From Draconibacterium orientale (GTDB lineage: Bacteria > Bacteroidota > Bacteroidia > Bacteroidales > JAADGE01), in NCBI GenBank assembly GCA_020718265.1, contig DYSM01000137.1, positions 1 to 7,651 on the forward strand: a stretch of 7,651 nt of DNA, read 5' to 3'. Both the position numbers and the translations under genes were made by a program. Of the stretch, positions 1-5,759 are shown piece by piece (within the stretch, counting starts at the first letter, position 1; the number at the start of each line of letters is the position of its first letter). Under the pieces are notes generated by a model. That model had not been told where the DNA came from and did not search any database. It saw only the letters and a program-made list of their open reading frames with translations.

Positions 1-48
1 TTCACCGGTCAAAAAGTAGTCATTCTTTGTTTTTTAATAGTTTCAATT

Positions 49-81
49 GAATTTCTAAAGTATTCCAACAGAATTTCTAAA
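49..81. repeat. 11-bp direct repeat, 22-bp period
   Basis: The sequence gaatttctaaa occurs at 49-59 and again at 71-81, exactly 22 bp apart, about two helical turns. The spacing would suit a dimeric DNA-binding protein, but the DNA is AT-rich and two copies may be chance. No gene start is visible beside it. Confidence 0.35.
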
Positions 82-169
82 AAAACATTCAAGTCTAAAT
101 TTTGCTTTATCATAAAGTTATTCAATGTGTTACGAGTTTTTTCACAAATGCTGTATTCAAACTTCGTTC

Positions 170-201
170 TTGTGAGTCGGACACAAAATTCTGTCTCACA
201 A
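170..201. other. Inverted repeat / hairpin in intergenic DNA
   Basis: The arms ttgtgag (170-176) and ctcacaa (195-201) pair perfectly. After a T/T mismatch the stem continues with four more pairs (178-181 with 190-193, one G-T wobble), leaving an 8-nt loop at 182-189. Neither side has an immediate U-tract, so it is a poor intrinsic terminator. It could be an operator, an RNA structure or chance. Confidence 0.4.
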
Positions 202-298
202 ACACCTGCAAAACTTTTTACTATACAAACAACGGTATGAAATTTTACGTTTTTACAATTCTTCGTATTTGTAATAAAATGATAAACAATACTTTAAA

Positions 299-328
299 GC
301 ACAAAGACACAACGTCGCAAAGTTAAAA
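299..328. repeat. CAAAG-type intergenic repeat
   Basis: The stretch holds the units gcacaaag, acacaa and gtcgcaaag followed by ttaaaa. As I recall, runs of alternating ACAAAG/GCAAAG units ending in TTAA are widespread in intergenic DNA of Bacteroidota and some other phyla. Their function is unknown to me. The family assignment is from memory and from the pattern only. Confidence 0.4.
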
Positions 329-368
329 TTCTAAGCATTTTCAGTTTATTCAGGTTCAGTCAACAAAA

Positions 369-1622
369 CTAATGTCCGCCGCCGTGATGTTCTTCGGGCT
401 TAGTTTCGGATGTATGTGTGTCGCTCGTGTGAGCTTTTGTAACGTCTTTCAATTTTTTTTCGCCGGCGGCTACGCGTATTTGCGCTTCGATGAGTGCAGC
501 TTTTTCCTCTTCAATTAAGCGTCTGTCGCGCAGTTCGCGTAAGGCTTCTTCAGCTTTCACATTTTTACCGATTTCAATATCTTCTATCACAAAATCGGTA
601 ATAAAATAGCTCGAATTTAATTTACCCAACCGTTCCAATACATGTTCCGCAATAGCGGTACTATGCGCATAAACGTCTTGAACAGACTCATATTGAGCAA
701 CTTCCTCTTTGAGAATATCTTTAATTTTTGCACGAAGCAAATCGCCGTATATGCCGGCAAGATAGTTTTCAAAATTTGGCTTTCTAAGAATTTTTAGTTT
801 TAATATCAATTCTAAACCACCCTTCAAAATGGTTTGAACAGGTTTTATGATTTCCGCTTTTGGCGTCAGCTCAGCCTCAACAACACTGTCGATGTTGCGC
901 GTTTTTTGCTCAATTTTTAAGGCTATGCCCCACTCTATCATCACACCAAATTCTTTGGCGCGTTGCAACGATTTCACAAGTTTATCAATGTCTGTACCCT
1001 TAATTTTCAGGTTGAAAAGCTGCTGAATTGTCAGGTTCTTTTCAAATAACTGAGCCTTGGCATACAAATCTATAATGTTGAACAGAATCTGCGGGTCGTA
1101 ATTTAGGCTGAAAATGGGCTTCAGTGCAAGCGTGGCATCCGTTTGTTTCAATTTTCCGAACACAGCCACAAGGCGTTCCGTTTTGAATAAGCAAAATTTA
1201 CAAGCAACGAACTCCGCAAACGATATTTTATCTTCTATATCTCTAAATTCCAGATATTTATCCAATAAAAAAACAATGTCGGTTTTGGTTTTGGCAAGCC
1301 GTGCCAAGTCGTCAAACGTGGCATCAATTCCGATTTTTTTAGCATGAATCCACCCTTTTAGCAAATTAATATACTCGTCCCGACTGATTTTTGCGCGCTT
1401 GAATTCCGTAACAGGAAAAGCAGTCCCGTCTGCAAACGACTCCGCTGCAAGTTCCGCAAAGGTCTTGATGTCAGCCTTTTTGTGATGCATCGAAATCAAG
1501 TCGGTCAATAGCATTGGAATCCCGGCATCCTGAATTCTGATGAAGGCATCGGCAACTATTTTGACTTCGTCTTGCGGAATTTTATAGCTCAACAGCTCCT
1601 CGTAAACGTTTTTCTGTTTCAT
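369..1622 (-). CDS. Repeat-expanded flotillin-like (FloA/SPFH-type) protein
   Basis: This 417-residue protein has two parts. Residues about 6-231 form seven tandem units of 32-33 residues, each roughly [x-x-L/F]...D...[L-V]-x-x-x-x-x-A-K...G-I, probably a two-helix solenoid. Residues about 232-355 resemble, by eye, the body of bacterial FloA: a last partial repeat, then a TPKAEIIKP segment matching FloA NPKVIETP, then an SPFH-like stretch ending in DIEIGKNV (348-355), close to FloA DVDIGKNI. A short charged helix (356-392) replaces the long Ala/Glu-rich FloA tail. The end is His-rich, with H398, H403, H412, H413 and H417. FloA proteins are normally about 330 residues with an N-terminal membrane hairpin; none is present here, so this protein is predicted soluble or peripherally bound. 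The ATG start overlaps the upstream stop in ATGA. FloA organises membrane microdomains in Bacillus; the role here is inference. The CDS is secure, the family call fairly so. Confidence 0.8.
   Translation of the reverse strand: MKQKNVYEELLSYKIPQDEVKIVADAFIRIQDAGIPMLLTDLISMHHKKADIKTFAELAAESFADGTAFPVTEFKRAKISRDEYINLLKGWIHAKKIGIDATFDDLARLAKTKTDIVFLLDKYLEFRDIEDKISFAEFVACKFCLFKTERLVAVFGKLKQTDATLALKPIFSLNYDPQILFNIIDLYAKAQLFEKNLTIQQLFNLKIKGTDIDKLVKSLQRAKEFGVMIEWGIALKIEQKTRNIDSVVEAELTPKAEIIKPVQTILKGGLELILKLKILRKPNFENYLAGIYGDLLRAKIKDILKEEVAQYESVQDVYAHSTAIAEHVLERLGKLNSSYFITDFVIEDIEIGKNVKAEEALRELRDRRLIEEEKAALIEAQIRVAAGEKKLKDVTKAHTSDTHTSETKPEEHHGGGH
1619..1622 (-). promoter_or_regulatory. ATGA stop/start overlap (translational coupling)
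   Basis: On the minus strand the TGA stop of the 365-residue gene and the ATG of the 417-residue gene share ATGA. This arrangement usually means termination-reinitiation coupling and near-equal production of both proteins. I found no canonical X-XXY-YYZ slippery heptamer in the codons just before it, so programmed -1 frameshifting is not supported. Confidence 0.85.
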
Positions 1623-2716
1623 GTATTCCGGCTTTTAATTTCCGCATCCACCAAGGCTTTGATGTCTATTTCTTGCTCGGCAAGTTTTGCTAACTGATGA
1701 TATTCAATGTGTAATCCTTTATCTCGAGCATAATGATAGACATCCGAAATTTTTTCAATATTTTGAGTAAAATCGTATTTAATATAGTCAAGTATGGTTT
1801 CTAAATTTAGTTTGAAGCCCTTGCCTTCCGAGCGCACGAGGGCGAGATAAATTTCTGCCGGATCTTCCAAAATTCCCTTAGAAAGCACGGTATCGCTTAT
1901 GGTTTTCTTGAGCCTGTTCTTACCTTCCACAGTATAAACATTGGCAAATTTTTCGGCGTCGGCATCGTCAAATGTCGGATAAAGATTTTTTACAGTTTCA
2001 AACGAACGTTTTTTCGCTTCGGTGAGGGTCTTTATGGTTTTGAGAATGTTGATTTTGTCATCAAACAGTTCAAAAAGTGTTTTGTCCGGAATTTTCAAAT
2101 CGTGTTTGGCTAACATGCGTGTAACATCGGCGAAGTTTTCCGGTTTTATGCCTCTAAAAACGGCTTTGATAAACAGTTCGGCTGCCGCTTCTCCGTTTTC
2201 TTTTCGGACATTGATAAAATTTTTGAGTATTTTCAGATTTTCATCTTTAGGAAAATACATTGCGCGAAGTTCGTCTAACGTAATGGCGCGTGCAGTTTTG
2301 AGTGCTTTGGCTCTTTTTTTCGATTCGCTTAGACGTTTTATGAAGTCTTCAACATCTCGATTCTCGCTGTTTAGCTTGAGAATATCTTTAACGTTCAGCC
2401 CTAATTGCTCTTTTTTCGACTTGGAATATGATGCGACTAACTCATTGTAAGTGTGATATTTGTAGATATAACCCAAAATTATGGTTTTAACATCATCAAA
2501 ATTCACTTCATTTTTTTCGAGCGCGCGAACGATATTATCTCTGTCTGTAATTTCGTTATAAATTGCAGTAATTGTCTTACAGTCAAGCTTTTTCAAACCG
2601 TTAGCAGCAGTAAGTTCGTGTGCGGTTTTTATAAACGTCCTGTCCGCATCGAAACAAATGTGATTCGACAGCAATTTCTTGAGCCAAGACGGTAGAAAAG
2701 CACTGATTTTCCGCAT
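1619..2716 (-). CDS. Helical-repeat protein, partner of the FloA-like protein
   Basis: I know no named family for this 365-residue protein. Residues 5-20 form an amphipathic helix, with F7, L8, W11, L12, L15, L16 and I20 on one face and K13, K14 on the other; it may bind membrane peripherally. From about residue 45 to the end the chain consists of degenerate units of about 31-36 residues whose Leu/Ile anchors lie near I49, I112, L150, L181, L214, L245, I308 and L342. The clearest, at 306-360, closely resemble the units of the downstream FloA-like protein (LDYIKYDF... and LAKLAEQEIDIKALVDAE). No SPFH core is present. The chain stops mid-repeat, and the missing remainder matches the start of the next gene. 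The ATG lies 12 nt after the clpS stop and the stop overlaps the next start, so the gene sits inside an operon. It probably works with the downstream protein as scaffold or binding partner (inference). Confidence 0.75.
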   Translation of the reverse strand: MRKISAFLPSWLKKLLSNHICFDADRTFIKTAHELTAANGLKKLDCKTITAIYNEITDRDNIVRALEKNEVNFDDVKTIILGYIYKYHTYNELVASYSKSKKEQLGLNVKDILKLNSENRDVEDFIKRLSESKKRAKALKTARAITLDELRAMYFPKDENLKILKNFINVRKENGEAAAELFIKAVFRGIKPENFADVTRMLAKHDLKIPDKTLFELFDDKINILKTIKTLTEAKKRSFETVKNLYPTFDDADAEKFANVYTVEGKNRLKKTISDTVLSKGILEDPAEIYLALVRSEGKGFKLNLETILDYIKYDFTQNIEKISDVYHYARDKGLHIEYHQLAKLAEQEIDIKALVDAEIKSRNT

Positions 2717-2728
2717 TTAAAGGTTAGT

Positions 2729-3013
2729 TTACTCTATGGTTGCTTTCAAATCTTTGGAGCGTAATGCGAGCATCAAGGGCTTCAAGACCTGATACGCGCC
2801 TTTTTTTACATCTGCTTTGCCGCGATAATGTACCAAATAGGTGCATTGAACGGCTTGTTCTTCGGGATGTTCGCAAACTTCCATGAGGGCATCAATCACA
2901 TACTCAAATGTGTGATAATCATCGTTATGCAGAATTAAATTTTTTAGATTTTCCTGCGTAACGGATGTCAGTTCAATGGTTTGAATTTGCTCTTCTCGGT
3001 TTGGATTTGTCAT
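2729..3013 (-). CDS. clpS: ClpS, ATP-dependent Clp protease adaptor
   Basis: ClpS is the cytoplasmic N-recognin that binds proteins with destabilising N-terminal residues (Leu, Phe, Tyr, Trp) and delivers them to the ClpAP/ClpCP unfoldase-protease. This 94-residue protein spans the whole fold. The NDDY motif at N30-D31-D32-Y33 and H62 correspond to the E. coli residues N34, D35, D36 and H66, which hold the N-degron alpha-amino group. The family pattern continues with VIDAL, VHYRGKADVKKG and a terminal LKATIE. The pocket position of E. coli M40 is F36 here, and that of M62 is T58, so side-chain preference may differ. The flexible N-terminal extension is about 25 residues, as expected for ClpA engagement. 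The gene follows a terminator, has an ATG start without a Shine-Dalgarno sequence and is first in a three-gene operon with two FloA-repeat genes. No clpA, clpC or clpP lies in the window. Confidence 0.96.
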   Translation of the reverse strand: MTNPNREEQIQTIELTSVTQENLKNLILHNDDYHTFEYVIDALMEVCEHPEEQAVQCTYLVHYRGKADVKKGAYQVLKPLMLALRSKDLKATIE

Positions 3014-3057
3014 ACAGATAAATTTTTAAAGTATTGAACAACAAATATTTAGATTTT

Positions 3058-3099
3058 AAAATGCGTTTCGACTCTGTGTTGAGAATCGAAACGCAATTT
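3058..3099 (-). terminator. Intrinsic terminator after the SPOR gene
   Basis: The perfect 10-bp inverted repeat tgcgtttcga (3062-3071) / tcgaaacgca (3086-3095) extends inward by a C/A mismatch (G-U in minus-strand RNA) and three more pairs around a short loop. It is flanked by A/T tracts that can also pair (3058-3060 with 3097-3099). In the leftward direction the stem is followed by a short U-rich run (3054-3057 read as A on that strand after UUU), and on the plus strand by five T (3097-3101). It lies a few bases past the stop at 3103, so it mainly ends the SPOR transcript; it may work both ways. Confidence 0.75.
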
Positions 3100-3102
3100 T
3101 TA

Positions 3103-5550
3103 CTATTTCGTCAATTCGACAGCTTCTTTTATTGTTATTTTTTGCTCGTCTTTGTAGGCTTGCAAGAACACATCGGTGTAGCCTGCCGCTTTAAGTTTAT
3201 TTTTTTCGGCGGTTGCATCGTTGTAATTTGTAAAATTTCCGACAGAATACACGGTCAAACCGGTGTCTGTGTCTTTGCGCGAAACGATGGTGTGTGTTTT
3301 GGAAATGGCATCGAATTTTTGTTGCACATCGGGCGTGAGCGCGGAGGCATACGCACCTATTTGCACTGTATAATAAACTTTTACCGCCTTCGGTTCTGTT
3401 TTTTTGGTCTCGCCGCCCGCTTGCATTTTTTTTGCATTTGACACAGAAACGGAAACACCGTTGTGGTAAGCCGAAACGAAAGCTGCATCAAATCCTTTTT
3501 TAACAATTTCAGACTTAGCTTCGACGGCTTTTTCGTAGGTCGCAAACGTACCTTGCATGTATTTCACACCTTCCGATGTAACTTCTTGTAAAAGAGGCTG
3601 AATATGTTTAATTTCCATATTTGTTTTCGGAAGTTTGTAAAGCCCGAATTGAACGGTATAAATTAAACCTTTGGTTGTGCTTACATCAATTCCTTTGACA
3701 AAATCATAATCGTCCGTGCCATAATTCAACTCGGGCAAGCGGTATTTTTTCTCCGAAGTGTCGGTCGATTCGGGAACTCCGCGATTTTCATCGGCTACAA
3801 TGGCTTCCTTCACTTTTTTGTAAGAAATGCGTTTGCCGTTGGAGTACGCCACGATGTAAGCATCTTTGAATCCTGTTTTTTGTATCTCAATTAATTTTGT
3901 TTCAGCCTCAGAAGTCGTTTTATATTCGCCGAACATGTAGCGTTTGTGCGGATTGTTTTTGAACGCATCGTAAGTAATCGGTTCGTATTTTTTGTATTTT
4001 TTTGCCGAAAGCGTATCACTGAACACACCAACTTGAACTCTGTAAATCAATCCCTTAGGATGTTTGAGAGGTTTGTGTTCGGGCGCGGCGGAAGTGTAGA
4101 TGAACGAACCTGCATAATTGTATTTCTTTGTGTCGGAAGCTTTTGTATCTGTCGTGTCGGTTTTTACAACGCCTTCATTTCCTGTTACTTTTGCATCGGG
4201 CAGCGGCACAACAAGAAAGTCGAAATACACCGAATACGCGTTTTCTTGCTCCTGAACCGCGAACAATGCAGATTGCAAAGCCTCCATGAGCATCAAATAT
4301 TCGTCCGAACGGTAGGTTTGGAAGGTCGCCCCGGCGGTTGTGCTCTTGGCGGTTTCGTATAAGGTTGCGGCATTTTTTTCGTATTCGGCACCTTTTTTCA
4401 ATTTCTCGGGTGCGTTTTTCGGGCGCGCATCTGAGTAATGAGCTTTATAGATATTGTATTGATTTTCGGAACTTTGAAGATATAAATTTGCAGCTTTAAT
4501 CATTTCAGCGTATAACAATATTTCTTTGTCTGAAATTCTCGCTTCAATTTTTTTCTTATCAGCCTCATCAACAGCGTCTTTGAGTTGCTCTTTCAACGCA
4601 TCTAATTCCTTAAATTTAACATCTGCCGCACTCATCAGGGCGTCAGCATCGTCGCGTGTACCTTCTGCTTTGGTAAATTCTTTCTTTTCTTCGGCAGTCA
4701 AATTCAGTTTTGGCAATATCAAATCAGCCTTTGATTTATACAGATTTTCGTCCTTGTCGGGGTTGTAAGTCTCTGTGGTTTCGACTGTTTCGTTTTTTGT
4801 CGTATCCGTTTTTGTCGTATCCGTTTTTGTTGAATCTTGTTTTGTGGTATCGTTTTTAACGGTGTCAGTGTAGGCAACCGGATTATTTTTATCGTCGGGC
4901 AAGTCGTATTTTGCGTCTTTATCGTTGTGTATGAGCCCGAAAGCGGTTTCTTGCAATTTCAAGGCTTTAAACTGAAGGCTGTCAGATTTTTGCATCAAAT
5001 TGTATTTTTCAATGCCGTTTGCAGAGGCTGCTTGCTGACGTATTTTTTCGCCTTTTGCAAAATTGTCATTCGCAACTTGTTGTATATGTTCGACTTTCAT
5101 GGCTATTAACTCGTCATTGACTTTTGTGCTTTTGAGTTTGCTGCGATACACATCGAAGGTGCGTTGGTTGGCGGGCAACAAATCATCGAAGGCTTTAAAC
5201 GCATATTTAAGTGCTTTTTCTGCATTTTTAGCAGCTTTTTTCTCATTTTTTTCAATGTCTTTGGGGCGAATTTCTTGTTCTGCAATTTTGCGGTAGCCGT
5301 CTGCTTTTGCAAAGTAGGTATCGGCTTTTTTCAAATTTGATTCTCCTTTTGCAAAGTCTTTTTGGGCTCCTGCTAAAATTTTCAACTCATTTTTGTCAAA
5401 AATTTTGGTATAATACGGTTTTGTAACAAAATCGCCCAACTCGCCCGATGCGAACTGTGGCGCGGGAGACATGGCAACAATCGCCGTCCAAATTGCCGAT
5501 AGTAATACTAAGGGCAAAAATCTCACATAAATAGCTTTAAATGAATTCAT
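3103..5550 (-). CDS. Exported protein with TPR-like helices and three SPOR domains
   Basis: This 815-residue protein is probably periplasmic. Its N-terminus has basic K5 and R10, a hydrophobic core at about 11-26 and a possible signal-peptidase site near A26; no lipobox Cys is seen. Residues about 50-210 and 270-445 are Ala/Lys/Tyr-rich helices resembling TPR-like or coiled-coil packing. Between them lies a low-complexity Thr/Asp/Lys linker (about 226-265). Three SPOR units follow, each opening with YxVQxGxY/F and closing with a V-x-AY motif: about 501-580 (YRVQVGVF...AYSNGKRIS), 629-705 (YTVQFGLY...AYHNGVSVS) and 725-808 (YTVQIGAY...AYKDEQKIT). SPOR domains bind peptidoglycan lacking stem peptides, typically at division septa, so a cell-wall or division-site role is likely. 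The gene is bounded by terminators on both sides and appears to be transcribed alone. The SPOR call is firm; the helical region is unassigned. Confidence 0.92.
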   Translation of the reverse strand: MNSFKAIYVRFLPLVLLSAIWTAIVAMSPAPQFASGELGDFVTKPYYTKIFDKNELKILAGAQKDFAKGESNLKKADTYFAKADGYRKIAEQEIRPKDIEKNEKKAAKNAEKALKYAFKAFDDLLPANQRTFDVYRSKLKSTKVNDELIAMKVEHIQQVANDNFAKGEKIRQQAASANGIEKYNLMQKSDSLQFKALKLQETAFGLIHNDKDAKYDLPDDKNNPVAYTDTVKNDTTKQDSTKTDTTKTDTTKNETVETTETYNPDKDENLYKSKADLILPKLNLTAEEKKEFTKAEGTRDDADALMSAADVKFKELDALKEQLKDAVDEADKKKIEARISDKEILLYAEMIKAANLYLQSSENQYNIYKAHYSDARPKNAPEKLKKGAEYEKNAATLYETAKSTTAGATFQTYRSDEYLMLMEALQSALFAVQEQENAYSVYFDFLVVPLPDAKVTGNEGVVKTDTTDTKASDTKKYNYAGSFIYTSAAPEHKPLKHPKGLIYRVQVGVFSDTLSAKKYKKYEPITYDAFKNNPHKRYMFGEYKTTSEAETKLIEIQKTGFKDAYIVAYSNGKRISYKKVKEAIVADENRGVPESTDTSEKKYRLPELNYGTDDYDFVKGIDVSTTKGLIYTVQFGLYKLPKTNMEIKHIQPLLQEVTSEGVKYMQGTFATYEKAVEAKSEIVKKGFDAAFVSAYHNGVSVSVSNAKKMQAGGETKKTEPKAVKVYYTVQIGAYASALTPDVQQKFDAISKTHTIVSRKDTDTGLTVYSVGNFTNYNDATAEKNKLKAAGYTDVFLQAYKDEQKITIKEAVELTK
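4799..4858 (-). repeat. 15-bp tandem repeat inside the SPOR gene
   Basis: Two identical 15-bp units (gtcgtatccgttttt at 4799-4813 and 4814-4828) are followed by two diverged copies (4829-4843, 4844-4858). On the coding strand they encode five-residue units of the type K-T-D-T-T and K-Q-D-S-T. The period is a multiple of three, so copy-number change would lengthen or shorten the linker without a frameshift. Confidence 0.8.
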
Positions 5551-5657
5551 TAACTGAAAGGTTTGGTTCTACGAATTATTCTTTTTTACTGATTTTTTGT
5601 AAATGGTAAAATTAGTAAAAAAGTAACAACTATTGTTTTTTTTTTGTCTTTTTTGAT

Positions 5658-5703
5658 AAAAAAACGCAGTGTAAACCGTGCGATACAGAACGCACAGTTT
5701 ACA
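5658..5703 (-). terminator. Intrinsic terminator after the sensor kinase gene
   Basis: The arms tgtaaaccgtgcg (5670-5682) and cgcacagtttaca (5691-5703) form a 13-bp stem with an 8-nt loop. The single plus-strand C/A mismatch becomes a G-U pair in minus-strand RNA, so the leftward transcript folds without a bulge. After a 5-nt spacer the leftward RNA reads seven U (A run at 5658-5664). It starts 57 nt past the stop at 5760. Confidence 0.85.
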
Positions 5704-5759
5704 TTAACTTAAATCGTAAGTTACTGATTTTCAATGAAAAGGCATCTCAATTTTGTGGC

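Larger units (their letters stand above)
1..368. other. AT-rich intergenic stretch, no convincing gene
   Basis: This stretch lies beyond the 3' end of the leftmost gene and holds no ORF I believe. The one rightward ORF (102-326, 74 codons) is rich in Cys, Asn, Lys and Thr, shows no motif and covers low-complexity AT-rich DNA, so it is probably chance. What can be seen is a short direct repeat near 49-81, a hairpin at 170-201 and a CAAAG-type repeat at 299-328, listed separately. I saw no strong GC-stem/U-tract terminator for the leftward operon that ends at 369. Any neighbouring gene to the left lies outside the window. Confidence 0.6.

Noticed and set aside
240..300. Weak hairpin (ttacaa/ttgtaa near 254-275) as terminator for the clpS operon
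   Set aside because: The stem is six A/T-rich pairs with no clear U-tract; too weak to call.
102..326. Rightward 74-codon ORF in the left intergenic region
   Set aside because: Low-complexity composition, no recognisable motif, no start context, and opposite to all supported genes; likely a chance ORF.
1600..1660. Programmed -1 frameshift joining the two FloA-repeat ORFs
   Set aside because: The upstream codons (GAA ATT AAA AGC CGG AAT ACA TGA) contain no canonical slippery heptamer and no obvious downstream stem; simple ATGA coupling explains the junction.
3946..4362. Rightward ORF of 138 codons opposite the SPOR gene
   Set aside because: It is the antisense shadow of a well-supported SPOR coding region and its translation shows no domain.
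5551..5657. Promoter for the SPOR gene
   Set aside because: Several TAnnTTT-like strings occur in this AT-rich DNA, but none has a TTTG box at the expected 19-20 bp; no single site can be chosen.
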